This document shows positions 1 through 7,795 of a stretch of DNA of 12,230 bases, one piece after another (within the stretch, counting starts at the first letter, position 1; every line of letters begins with the position of its first letter). Location: positions 1 to 12,230 of the forward strand of contig JAKAWO010000055.1 in the NCBI GenBank assembly GCA_021827255.1, given 5' to 3'. The translations under genes were made by a program, and so were the position numbers. The DNA is from Acidobacteriota bacterium (GTDB taxonomy: Bacteria > Acidobacteriota > Terriglobia > UBA7540). Under the pieces are notes generated by a model. That model saw only the letters and a program-made list of their open reading frames with translations. It was not told where the DNA came from and did not search any database.

Positions 1-188
1 CTTTTTGCACCAGGGCTCTGCTCAGCTTTACGGCAGTCCATAGACCAAGTCGAGAAGATGACCATTGGCCGAAGATGGAACGGAGAATCGTTGACAGGGC
101 ACGCCGCCCAGCAGGCGAAAAGTCCTGCCCCAGCTTGTTGACCGGCCGCCGCACGGGCAGTGAGCCAGGCAAGTCTAGAAAGCAGCAG
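1..188. other. Left-edge region with no confident gene
   Basis: This stretch follows the stop codon of the phosphatidyltransferase gene. On the minus strand an open frame begins with ATG at 65-63 (MVIFSTWSMDCRKAEQSP...) and runs off the left edge, but about 21 codons are too few to recognise, and no good ribosome binding site precedes it. A short 5-bp hairpin (GCAGG/CCTGC, 111-128) is too weak to call a terminator. No tRNA-like fold was found. Confidence 0.4.
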
Positions 189-770
189 CTACGATTCGGA
201 TTTTTGAATCTCCTCGGTGGCGCGCTCGGCGTAGCGTTGCCGGACAACCAAAAGGTAGTGAAGCGCGGAAGCGACGGTAAAAAAGGCCGCCAGATACACC
301 AATGTTTCCAGCCAATCCTCCGCCACCCACGAAGGCCAACCCAGGCGCGCCATGGCCGCCATGACGGTCGTCACCTGGGCAACCGTCGAAGCCTTCCCCA
401 GCATGGTCGGATGAAAAGGCCGGTAGCCTGCCACCAGACTGATGAGCAGCGCGGTCAGCAGGATTCCCGCGTCACGGCTGACCACCATAATGGTCAGCCA
501 CCACGGCAGCGCGCTAAGGCAAGAGAGAATGATGAACGCCGTGGTCATCAGAACCTTGTCGGCGATCGGGTCGAGAGCGACCCCAACAGGAGTAATCTGT
601 CCGGTCCGCCGCGCTACAGCGCCGTCAATGGCGTCCGAAACCGCCGCGAGAACCAGCACCCCGAACGCAAACCTGAACTGGTCGGCCAACGCAAGAATCG
701 CAAAAACCGGGACAAAGACCAGACGGAGCGTGGTGATCTGATTGGCAGCGGAAAAAACGCGGGAGGTCAT
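189..770 (-). CDS. pgsA: CDP-alcohol phosphatidyltransferase, probably phosphatidylglycerophosphate synthase
   Basis: This 193-residue integral membrane protein carries the complete CDP-alcohol phosphotransferase signature: D46-x2-D49-G50-x2-A53-R54-x8-G63-x3-D67-x3-D71, whose four aspartates bind metal and substrate. Several hydrophobic segments (about residues 13-30, 34-48, 73-92, 97-115 and 155-175) fit the usual six-helix fold. The N-terminal pattern NQITTLRLVFVPVF resembles PgsA, which joins CDP-diacylglycerol and glycerol-3-phosphate to give phosphatidylglycerophosphate in the inner membrane. Related enzymes such as phosphatidylserine or cardiolipin synthases share the motif, so the substrate is inferred. 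The ATG start lies 6 nt after the stop of the preceding small gene, so the two are probably co-transcribed; the only ribosome binding site is a weak TAGAG. Confidence 0.85.
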   Translation of the reverse strand: MTSRVFSAANQITTLRLVFVPVFAILALADQFRFAFGVLVLAAVSDAIDGAVARRTGQITPVGVALDPIADKVLMTTAFIILSCLSALPWWLTIMVVSRDAGILLTALLISLVAGYRPFHPTMLGKASTVAQVTTVMAAMARLGWPSWVAEDWLETLVYLAAFFTVASALHYLLVVRQRYAERATEEIQKSES

Positions 771-776
771 GCGGCT

Positions 777-1094
777 CTAAACTCGCGGGGTTTCAAGGCC
801 GAGATATTCCTGGATGGAAATTCCGACTTTGCCTCGGAAGCGGTCAGCCAGGGAGGGGAGCGAGCCGCTGGGCTCGTCGAGAGCGATCCGCTCGACCCTG
901 TGAATGGGGTAAAAAACCGTCGCCAAGCCGACCGTCGCCTCTTCCTGGACCATAATCTGGCGCAGAAAATCGTCAAAGGATTCGAGCTCGATGCCCCGCA
1001 CGGTGACGCCTGCCGAATTCAATCCTGCAAGCTGGCCCCAGATTTTTTCTTTAGGGGCCGTCAAACTCAAAATGACGATCGAGTTGATTTCCAT
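777..1094 (-). CDS. Conserved-looking small protein of unknown function (105 aa)
   Basis: I recognise no named family. The protein starts MEINSIVILSLTAPKEKIWG and is 105 residues long. It appears soluble: no signal peptide and no membrane segment. It alternates hydrophobic and charged strands, with short motifs AGVTVRGIELESFDD (about 28-42), VFYPIHRVERIALDEPSG (about 60-77) and GISIQEYLGLE near the end. ATG at 1094 was chosen because an upstream GAGG lies about 12 nt before it and the protein core begins there; an in-frame ATG at 1133 adds 13 residues with a poorly spaced AGGA. The first 35 residues have a beta-rich, Sm/SH3-barrel-like pattern, which is speculation. It sits 6 nt upstream of pgsA, so a link to membrane lipid metabolism is possible but unproven. 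I recall similar proteins from Acidobacteriota genomes, without being able to verify it here. Confidence 0.7.
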   Translation of the reverse strand: MEINSIVILSLTAPKEKIWGQLAGLNSAGVTVRGIELESFDDFLRQIMVQEEATVGLATVFYPIHRVERIALDEPSGSLPSLADRFRGKVGISIQEYLGLETPRV

Positions 1095-1172
1095 TGTTTT
1101 ACCCGCCCTCGGCCCTTCGTGCCGCCGCGGCATGTCCTGTAGCCCGCGCCCCGAAGGTCGTTGACGACTGGA

Positions 1173-1201
1173 AGCCTACGCTGTCAGGGCCGTCATTTCA
1201 A
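1173..1201 (-). promoter_or_regulatory. Possible sigma70-type promoter upstream of the 105-aa gene and pgsA
   Basis: On the minus strand TTGAAA (1201-1196, five of six matches to TTGACA) is followed after exactly 17 nt by TAGGCT (1178-1173, three of six matches to TATAAT). It lies about 75 nt before the ATG at 1094, in the 182-nt spacer after scoB. The -10 box is poor, so this is a weak prediction. Confidence 0.3.
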
Positions 1202-1230
1202 CCCTCGGGTTTAGCCAACCCCAGCGGATG

Positions 1231-1255
1231 CGCGAAAGCACGGCGGCCTTTCGCG
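1231..1255 (-). terminator. Hairpin downstream of scoB, possible terminator without T-tract
   Basis: An 8-bp perfect inverted repeat, CGCGAAAG (1231-1238) and CTTTCGCG (1248-1255), with a 9-nt loop lies about 20 nt after the scoB stop codon. No run of T follows on either strand, so it is not a textbook intrinsic terminator. It could mark a transcript end or protect the 3' end of the scoAB message. Confidence 0.4.
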
Positions 1256-1276
1256 TATTCTTTCGAGCCACGCCGT

Positions 1277-1930
1277 TCAAAGGCGATAGGTCCCGATGCT
1301 GGGCGCCGACGCCAACGCAGCCTCGGTCACCTTCCTCACCTCATCCAGCGTCACGCCCGCGGCAAGTTCTTTCAGAACCAATCCACCAGGTGCGACGTCA
1401 ATATAAGCGAGTTCAGTGACAATCGAATGGACGACATGGACTCCCGTAAGCGGCAGGGCGCAGCGGCACAAGATTTTGGGACGGCCGTCGCGCGTGGTGT
1501 GCTCCATGGCGATGATGACGCGCTTGGCGCCCGCGACCAAATCCATGCTGCCCCCCATGCCCTTGACCATCTTGCCGGGAATCATCCAACTGGCGAGACT
1601 TCCCTGCTCGTCCACTTCCATCGCGCCGAGGACGGTCAAGTCAATATGCGCGCCGCGAATCATGGCGAACGAGTCGGCGCTCGAAAAATAAGCCGTTCCG
1701 GGCAGCTCCGTCACCGTCTCCTTGCCGGCATTGATGAGGTCGGGATCTTCTTCGCCTTCGAGCGGATAGGGACCGACTCCCAGCATCCCGTTCTCCGATT
1801 GCAGGACGACTTCAATACCCGTCGGAATGTAGTTCGAGACGAGGGTCGGAATCCCGATGCCCAGGTTGACGTAATAGCCGTCCTTCAATTCCTGCGCCAC
1901 GCGGCGCGCAATGATTTCCCGTTTGTCCAT
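1277..1930 (-). CDS. scoB: 3-oxoacid CoA-transferase (SCOT), subunit B
   Basis: This 217-residue protein is the beta subunit of succinyl-CoA:3-ketoacid CoA transferase, which moves CoA from succinyl-CoA to acetoacetate or related 3-oxoacids so that ketone bodies can be used as acetyl-CoA. The family signature LQSENG is present at 43-48; E46 is the catalytic glutamate that forms the glutamyl-CoA thioester. Other family landmarks are GIGIPTLV (24-31), the segment DLTVLGAMEVDEQGSLASWM and the C-terminal LPLTGVHVVHSIVTELAYID. Length is normal. The ATG overlaps the scoA stop by one base (TGATG), with AAGGA 10 nt upstream, so the two subunits are translationally coupled. The exact acyl substrate (acetoacetate versus 3-oxoadipate) cannot be fixed from sequence alone, but similarity favours the ScoAB type. 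Confidence 0.93.
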   Translation of the reverse strand: MDKREIIARRVAQELKDGYYVNLGIGIPTLVSNYIPTGIEVVLQSENGMLGVGPYPLEGEEDPDLINAGKETVTELPGTAYFSSADSFAMIRGAHIDLTVLGAMEVDEQGSLASWMIPGKMVKGMGGSMDLVAGAKRVIIAMEHTTRDGRPKILCRCALPLTGVHVVHSIVTELAYIDVAPGGLVLKELAAGVTLDEVRKVTEAALASAPSIGTYRL

Positions 1931-2628
1931 CAGCCGTGTTTCCTTAGCGTGCGCTTCTCAATCCGTTTTTCGTAATTTGCTCCCTGAAAGATGCGCTTCA
2001 CATAGATGCCTGGGGTCACAATGGAATTTGCATCCAATTCGCCCAGCTCGACAAGCTCTTCGACCTCGGCAATCGTCACTTTGGCCGCGGTCGCCATCAG
2101 AGGATTGAAATTTCGCGCCGTTTTCCGGTAGATGAGATTGCCCCAACGGTCGCCTTTCCATGCCTTGACCAAAGCGAAGCCGGCCACCAGCGCCCGCTCC
2201 AACAGATAGACGCGACCGTCAAACTGCCGCGTTTCCTTCCCCTCGGCGGCGACGGTACCGGATCCCGTGGGCGTATAGAAGGCGGGGATGCCGGCGCCGC
2301 CGGCGCGGATACGCTCGGCAAAGGTTCCCTGGGGCATCAACTCAAGTTCAATGCCGCCCGAGAGCGCCAGGCTTTCGAGCAGCTTATTCTCGCCCACATA
2401 GGTGCCGATCACCTTGCGAATCTGGCGGGTCTGCAGCAACTGGCCGAGGCCGAAGTCGTCCACGCCAGCGTTGTTGCTGATGACCGTTAGGTTTTGGATT
2501 TTCTTGCGCCGGACCGCCGCGATCAGATTTTCAGGGATGCCGCACAGGCCAAAGCCACCGACCATGATCGTGGCGCCGTCGGGAATATCGGCAATCGCCG
2601 CGTCAGCGTTTGGAAACAGCTTGTTCAC
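1930..2628 (-). CDS. scoA: 3-oxoacid CoA-transferase (SCOT), subunit A
   Basis: This is the alpha subunit of the ScoAB transferase, 232 residues from a GTG start. The family signature DGATIMVGGFGLCGIP occupies residues 17-32 (D-G-x2-hydrophobic3-G-G-F-x3-G-x-P). Further landmarks are VISNNAGVDDFGLGQLL, GELELMPQGTF-type sequence and GGAGIPAFYTPTG. The open frame can be extended to ATG at 2718, but I reject the extra 30 residues: they are unlike the family, whose members begin with a sequence like (M)NKLFPNADAAIADIPDG, and they would be encoded across a 13-bp perfect inverted repeat. GTG at 2628 places translation just at the conserved start; its ribosome binding site (GGATGGGCGG) is only moderate. 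It is overlapped by scoB and lies 92 nt after tyrA, so it may be a separate transcription unit. Confidence 0.92.
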   Translation of the reverse strand: MNKLFPNADAAIADIPDGATIMVGGFGLCGIPENLIAAVRRKKIQNLTVISNNAGVDDFGLGQLLQTRQIRKVIGTYVGENKLLESLALSGGIELELMPQGTFAERIRAGGAGIPAFYTPTGSGTVAAEGKETRQFDGRVYLLERALVAGFALVKAWKGDRWGNLIYRKTARNFNPLMATAAKVTIAEVEELVELGELDANSIVTPGIYVKRIFQGANYEKRIEKRTLRKHG

Positions 2629-2667
2629 AATGGCCGCCCATCCAGCATCCCAAACCGCGCCGCCCGA

Positions 2668-2703
2668 TTCGCCGCTAACCCGGCGCCATCGGTTAGCGGC
2701 GAA
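2668..2703 (-). terminator. 13-bp perfect inverted repeat between tyrA and scoA
   Basis: The arms TTCGCCGCTAACC (2668-2680) and GGTTAGCGGCGAA (2691-2703) are exact reverse complements, separated by a 10-nt loop. The hairpin begins 17 nt after the tyrA stop. Neither strand has a T-tract after it, so it may be a rho-type or processing end of the aromatic operon transcript, or a regulatory operator for scoAB. Its presence argues that the spacer is noncoding and supports the GTG start of scoA. Confidence 0.6.
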
Positions 2704-2720
2704 ACCAGGCCGAATCATCC

Positions 2721-3599
2721 TTAACGTCCCAATTCACTCAATCTCTGCCGCAGCTTCAGCGCCTGCTGAAATTCACGCTCCAGACGGCCAGCGGTCAGGT
2801 GCCGCCGCATCGCTTTCAGCTCCGATATTAACCCGTCCAGAGCGACTTCGATGTTCCGGATGTTCGTCCGGCAAATATCTCGCCACAAGCTGTAGGGGCT
2901 TCCGGCTAGGCGGGTCATGTCGCGAAAGCCCGAAGCCGCCAACTCCAGCGGCAACCCGCCAGAGGCCGACTTTTCGACGGCCAGACTCGCCAGCCCGGTG
3001 GACACAAGTTGCGGCAGATGGGAAAGAAACGCAACCGCGCGGTCATGGGCTGCAGGGTCAGCAATATAAGGCCGAGCGCCGATGCCCCGGATCAGCCGCT
3101 GGAAGGCTTTGACGCGCGGGTCCCGCAGGTCGGAGGGCTCGAGCGGCGACAGAACATAAGTCGCGCCATCAAACAGCGATGCTTCGGCGTGCTCGAAGCC
3201 GGAACACTCTCGGCCAGCGAGCGGATGCCCTCCCAAAAAAAGCGGTCCGGTTCTGAGAGCGGCCCGCGCGCGTTCGCAAATACGACGCTTGGTGCTGCCC
3301 ACATCGGTGACCAAGGCCTGGGGCGATACCCAAGCCTTCAGCTCCGCAAGCTGCCGTAGAATCGTCCCCACGGGCGTGGCCAAGATGACCAAATCGGCGT
3401 CTCGCACGGCGGCCGCCAGGCTCATGGCGCCTCGGTCAATCGCGCCGCGCGCCAGCGCGCGCTTGAGAACCGACGGTCGGTCGCAGCCGACACGTTCCGC
3501 GCGAATCCGTCGCCGCTTGAGCGCCAGCGCCCAAGACCCTCCCACTAAGCCAAGACCGACGATGGCGATGCGCCGGAAATTTAAGGATTCGGAATGCAC
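2721..3599 (-). CDS. tyrA: Prephenate dehydrogenase (TyrA family)
   Basis: This 292-residue enzyme (numbering from GTG at 3599) oxidatively decarboxylates prephenate to 4-hydroxyphenylpyruvate, the route to tyrosine, or acts on arogenate. A Rossmann NAD(P) site, IAIVGLGLVGGS, lies at 11-22. TDVGSTK is at 98-104, the conserved HPLAGRE begins with H125, and SHLPQL contains H194; these form the catalytic pocket. There is no ACT domain and no fused chorismate mutase or EPSP synthase. An in-frame TTG at 3638 would overlap the DAHP synthase gene by 26 nt. I prefer GTG at 3599 because AAGGA overlaps the upstream stop codon 10 nt before it and the residues in front of GTG look unstructured. It closes the aromatic operon; the chorismate mutase that makes its substrate is two genes upstream. 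Cofactor and substrate preference are not determined. Confidence 0.9.
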   Translation of the reverse strand: MHSESLNFRRIAIVGLGLVGGSWALALKRRRIRAERVGCDRPSVLKRALARGAIDRGAMSLAAAVRDADLVILATPVGTILRQLAELKAWVSPQALVTDVGSTKRRICERARAALRTGPLFLGGHPLAGRECSGFEHAEASLFDGATYVLSPLEPSDLRDPRVKAFQRLIRGIGARPYIADPAAHDRAVAFLSHLPQLVSTGLASLAVEKSASGGLPLELAASGFRDMTRLAGSPYSLWRDICRTNIRNIEVALDGLISELKAMRRHLTAGRLEREFQQALKLRQRLSELGR

Positions 3600-3612
3600 A
3601 ACACCAGGTTCC

Positions 3613-4650
<1,038 letters not shown>

Positions 4651-4656
4651 AACCTG

Positions 4657-4956
4657 CTACTCCTCCCCTTGCCCCTTGTACGCGCCGCCCTCCATGACAT
4701 GCCGCTCCAGGGCGCGGGCCTCATCAATGACGCGCTCGAAGAGGCGGCGGATAGCCGCATCATCGAGCGGCCCTCCGTTGGACTTCACCACGTTCCGCAA
4801 AATTTCCGCCTCCCGGTCGGGCTGCCATGCCGGCTGCCCCAGCCTGCTCTTAAGGCGGCCGATTTCGAGAGCGCACCGAGACCGCTCATTCAGCAGTTCC
4901 ACCAGCTTCCGGTCCACGTCATCAATTCGCCGCCGCCACTCCTCGATCTCGCTCAT
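4657..4956 (-). CDS. aroQ: Chorismate mutase, AroQ class, monofunctional
   Basis: This 99-residue all-helical protein converts chorismate to prephenate, feeding tyrosine and phenylalanine. Aligned by eye to the E. coli chorismate mutase domain, R8, R25, K36, R48 and E49 match catalytic R11, R28, K39, R51 and E52; E84 takes the place of Gln88, as a glutamate does in yeast chorismate mutase. The domain stands alone rather than fused to prephenate dehydratase, prephenate dehydrogenase or DAHP synthase. ATG at 4956 was chosen over an in-frame GTG at 4989 because it forms an ATGA overlap with the trpA stop and has AGGGAG 9 nt upstream. Its direct neighbour is a type I-beta DAHP synthase, the same pair that is fused into one protein in Bacillus, so a physical or regulatory partnership is plausible. 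Confidence 0.9.
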   Translation of the reverse strand: MSEIEEWRRRIDDVDRKLVELLNERSRCALEIGRLKSRLGQPAWQPDREAEILRNVVKSNGGPLDDAAIRRLFERVIDEARALERHVMEGGAYKGQGEE

Positions 4957-5771
4957 GCCGGTTCGCTCCCTGTGCCGTGTTTGAGCCACCGAACGAAATC
5001 GCCGATCGCCCGGGCTCCGCCGCTGGAATAGCGCGTCTCGACCGCATGGACCACCGCGCTGCCCACCACCGCCGCGTCCGCCAACTGTTGAACGGCGCGG
5101 ACTTGCCGCGGGTTTGAAATGCCGAAACCGACCGCCAAAGGCAGCGACGTCTGACGGCGCGCTCGCTGGACCAGCGGCGCGAGCGTCGTGGCCAATTCGT
5201 CGCGCTCCCCTGTCACCCCGGTTCGCGAAACAAGGTACAGAAAGCCGGACGAGGCCTCGGCGGCGCGCTTCAGCCGATCATCGGTGGAGGTTGGCGCAGC
5301 AAGAAAAACCGGATCGAGTTCCTGGGTGCGGACTGCCTGAAGATAGGGATCCGCTTCCTCCGGCGTCAAATCTACAGCCAAAACGCCGTCAACCCCCGCG
5401 CGCCGCGCGTCGCGCGCGAAAGCATCCAGCCCGTACTGGAGAATCGGGTTGTAATAGCTAAACAGGACAATGGGCGCGCCCACGCCAGCCCGCCAAGCGG
5501 GCAGTCGGGCGATTACTTTTCGCAGTGTTGCTCCGCCCTTGAGCGCCCGCTCCGAGGCGCGCTGAATGACCGGACCATCCGCTAGGGGGTCAGAGAACGG
5601 CACGCCCAGCTCGATGACATCCGCGCCTCCGTGGTCAATGGCTCGCAAAATCTCGCCGGTCGCCTCAAGCGAGGGGTCGCCGGCGGTCACATAGACCACC
5701 AGCCCCTTTTCTCCCCCCTTGAGCAGCTCATGGAAGACCGGGCTGAGCCGCGATGTGGAAGCGTTAGCCAT
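4953..5771 (-). CDS. trpA: Tryptophan synthase alpha subunit
   Basis: TrpA cleaves indole-3-glycerol phosphate to indole and glyceraldehyde-3-phosphate and passes indole through a tunnel to TrpB. The 272-residue TIM barrel contains the family signature IELGVPFSDPLADG (53-66), with catalytic E54 and D65 matching E. coli Glu49 and Asp60 and keeping the same spacing. The mobile loop motif SRTGVTG is at 182-188, and the phosphate-binding GFGIS and VGSAVV segments are near the C terminus. The start is followed by a typical N-terminal helix and VVYVTAGDP (25-33). No clear Shine-Dalgarno precedes the ATG, and a 72-nt spacer separates it from trpB, longer than the other gaps in this operon. Its stop overlaps the aroQ start (ATGA). 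Confidence 0.97.
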   Translation of the reverse strand: MANASTSRLSPVFHELLKGGEKGLVVYVTAGDPSLEATGEILRAIDHGGADVIELGVPFSDPLADGPVIQRASERALKGGATLRKVIARLPAWRAGVGAPIVLFSYYNPILQYGLDAFARDARRAGVDGVLAVDLTPEEADPYLQAVRTQELDPVFLAAPTSTDDRLKRAAEASSGFLYLVSRTGVTGERDELATTLAPLVQRARRQTSLPLAVGFGISNPRQVRAVQQLADAAVVGSAVVHAVETRYSSGGARAIGDFVRWLKHGTGSEPA

Positions 5772-5843
5772 TGCCGGATTGCCGGTATCGGACGTTGCCC
5801 TGTGGCCGTCGAGCGTGAGGTGCGTCGAAATCTCGCGCTTGAA

Positions 5844-7070
5844 TTACAAAATGCCCGCCGATTGAAAAATCCCCAGGTCCTTGTCCCCGCGGCCGGATAG
5901 GTTGACCAGAATGATCGCTTCACGGCTCAATGTCGAGGCCCGTCGGATGACTTCAGCGAGGGCGTGGGCCGACTCGAGCGCCGGGATAATTCCTTCCGTG
6001 CGGGAAAGCTCGCGCGCCGCCTCCAGAGCCTCCGCGTCGCTCGCCTGCGTGTATTCCACCCTTCCCGATTGGTGAAGCAAGGCGTGCTCGGGGCCGACGG
6101 CGGGATAATCTAGCCCCGCCGAAATCGAATGTGTGGCCGCAATTAGGCCGTCCTCATTTTGCAGGACATAGGTGTAAGTTCCGTGCAACACGCCCGGCTT
6201 GCCTCCGGCAAAACGCGCCGCATGATCGCCCAGCCGGAGCGAGCGCCCGCCGGCCTCGACCCCCACCATTTTGACCTCGCGGTCAGGAATAAAATCGTAG
6301 AAGAGACCAATGGAGTTGCTGCCGCCGCCGACGCAGGCAAAAAGATAATCCGGAAGTCGTCCAGCCAATTCCAAAACCTGCCCACGGGCTTCCTGGCCGA
6401 TGACGCGGTGGAAGTCACGGACCATCATGGGGTACGGATGCGGTCCCAAAACCGAACCCATCAGGTAATGGGTATTGCCGACGTTGGTCACCCAGTCCCG
6501 CATCCCCTCATTGATGGCGTCTTTAAGCGTCTTCGAGCCTGAACTCACCGGAATGACTTGCGCTCCCAGCAGACGCATCCTGAAGACATTCGGCGCCTGG
6601 CGCGTCATGTCCTCTTCGCCCATATAGACGCAGCATTCCAGACCCAGCAAGGCCGCCACAGTCGCGGTGGCCACTCCATGCTGGCCGGCGCCCGTTTCGG
6701 CGATAAGCCGCGCTTTACCCATTCGCTGGGCCAGCAAACCCTGGCCAAGGCAGTTGTTGATTTTGTGCGCTCCGGTGTGGAGCAGGTCTTCTCGCTTCAG
6801 AAATATCTGCGCCCCGCCTAATCGCGCGCTCAGACGGCGAGCGTGGTAAAGGGGTGTCGGGCGGCCTGCGAAATCCTTCAAAAGGCGTTTCAATTCCGCC
6901 TGAAAGTTGGCGTCACAACGCGCCTGCTCGTAGGCCCGCTCCAGTTGCTCAACCGGACCCATGAGCGTTTCCGGAACAAAGCGCCCGCCAAATTCGCCAA
7001 ACCGCCCGTTGGCATTCGGCCATTTTCCCGGCACGCGGTGTGTTCCCGCCGTCAGTGGAGTGCTGCTCAT
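5844..7070 (-). CDS. trpB: Tryptophan synthase beta subunit
   Basis: TrpB is a PLP enzyme that joins indole and serine to make tryptophan in an alpha2beta2 complex with TrpA. At 408 residues it has the usual length. HTGAHKINN contains K103, the PLP Schiff-base lysine (E. coli Lys87). AETGAGQHG contains E125 (E. coli Glu109), at the same 22-residue spacing. GGGSN at 248-252 binds the PLP phosphate, and EGIIPALESAHAL and NLSGRGDKD occur near the C terminus. The N-terminal GRFGEFGGRFVPETL is typical of the TrpB1 class that pairs with TrpA. ATG at 7070 follows trpF by 16 nt, with a moderate GAAGGCGG upstream. Confidence 0.98.
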   Translation of the reverse strand: MSSTPLTAGTHRVPGKWPNANGRFGEFGGRFVPETLMGPVEQLERAYEQARCDANFQAELKRLLKDFAGRPTPLYHARRLSARLGGAQIFLKREDLLHTGAHKINNCLGQGLLAQRMGKARLIAETGAGQHGVATATVAALLGLECCVYMGEEDMTRQAPNVFRMRLLGAQVIPVSSGSKTLKDAINEGMRDWVTNVGNTHYLMGSVLGPHPYPMMVRDFHRVIGQEARGQVLELAGRLPDYLFACVGGGSNSIGLFYDFIPDREVKMVGVEAGGRSLRLGDHAARFAGGKPGVLHGTYTYVLQNEDGLIAATHSISAGLDYPAVGPEHALLHQSGRVEYTQASDAEALEAARELSRTEGIIPALESAHALAEVIRRASTLSREAIILVNLSGRGDKDLGIFQSAGIL

Positions 7071-7086
7071 GCTCTGTTAGCCGCCT

Positions 7087-7785
7087 TCAGCAAGTTCTGT
7101 CCGCCTCGCGAGCTGCCGCAAAAAAGGCCCGCAACTTTGCGGGGTCCTTAATCCCAGGTGAGCACTCTACGCCGGACGCCACATCCACGGCGTAAGGTCG
7201 CGCTTCCTTGATCGCCTCGGAAACATTCTCCGGCGTGAGTCCGCCGGCAAGGATCACTCGTCCCACCCGGTTGAAGGCTCGCGCTCTTTTCCAGTCGAAC
7301 GCCCTGCCAGTGCCCCCCCGCAGCACTGGATCCTTCGTATCCAGAAGAATGGCGCGAACATTCCTTGACAACCGGCTTTCGGCCTCGAGCACGGCAAGGG
7401 CTCCCTTCGCTGACCGGGCTTGTTTTACAACCTCCGGCGGCAGCTTTTCATCATCATCTTTCTCTCCGATGGCTATCGCCCGGATGACCGCGTATCGCCC
7501 CAACGACTCTGCAGGTGGAAATTTCGGCCCGTGCAATTGGAGAACCTGAACCCCCGCCTCTTCAGCCACCGACGCAATCTCTTGCGGATCGGTCTCGTCC
7601 GCGAACACGCCGACCGCAACAACAAACGGCGGAAGATGGCGTATCATTTCCCGCGCCGCGGCCGGATCAACGTAACGCGGGGAGGGCCGATAGAAGTTAA
7701 ACCCCAGCGCATCCGCGCCCATCTCGACGGCGAGCCGGGCGTCTCCCAGGCGCGTGATGCCGCAGATCTTAACTCGTGTGGGCAT
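7087..7785 (-). CDS. trpF: Phosphoribosylanthranilate isomerase
   Basis: TrpF isomerises N-(5'-phosphoribosyl)anthranilate to the carboxyphenylaminodeoxyribulose phosphate used by TrpC. VKICGIT (5-11) holds the catalytic base C8, and AILLDT holds the catalytic acid D149. GALGFNF-type sequence (ADALGFNF, 24-31), GVFAD, LQLHG, GGTGRAFDW, LAGGLTPENV and DVASGVE are all family landmarks. The protein is 232 residues against about 200-210 for typical TrpF; the extra length is a charged segment between about residues 107 and 145 (GEKDDDEKLPPEVVKQ onward) just before the catalytic aspartate. The ATG lies 10 nt after the trpC stop and lacks a strong Shine-Dalgarno, so it probably depends on coupling to trpC. 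Confidence 0.95.
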   Translation of the reverse strand: MPTRVKICGITRLGDARLAVEMGADALGFNFYRPSPRYVDPAAAREMIRHLPPFVVAVGVFADETDPQEIASVAEEAGVQVLQLHGPKFPPAESLGRYAVIRAIAIGEKDDDEKLPPEVVKQARSAKGALAVLEAESRLSRNVRAILLDTKDPVLRGGTGRAFDWKRARAFNRVGRVILAGGLTPENVSEAIKEARPYAVDVASGVECSPGIKDPAKLRAFFAAAREADRTC

Positions 7786-7795
7786 AGGGTTCGAT

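Noticed and set aside
1..188. Partial minus-strand gene starting at 65
   Set aside because: Only about 21 codons are visible, with no ribosome site and no recognisable motif.
75..1142. Long plus-strand open frame over pgsA and the 105-aa gene
   Set aside because: It is the antisense shadow of two well-supported minus-strand genes; its composition (Arg, Gln, His, Asn rich) is typical of antisense reading in GC-rich DNA and it contains no domain.
1094..1975. 293-residue plus-strand open frame opposite scoB
   Set aside because: It is antisense to a gene with the SENG active-site motif; low-quality composition and no ribosome binding site.
2626..2718. N-terminal extension of ScoA from ATG 2718
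   Set aside because: The extra 30 residues do not resemble the family, and the DNA holds a 13-bp perfect inverted repeat; GTG at 2628 gives the conserved start.
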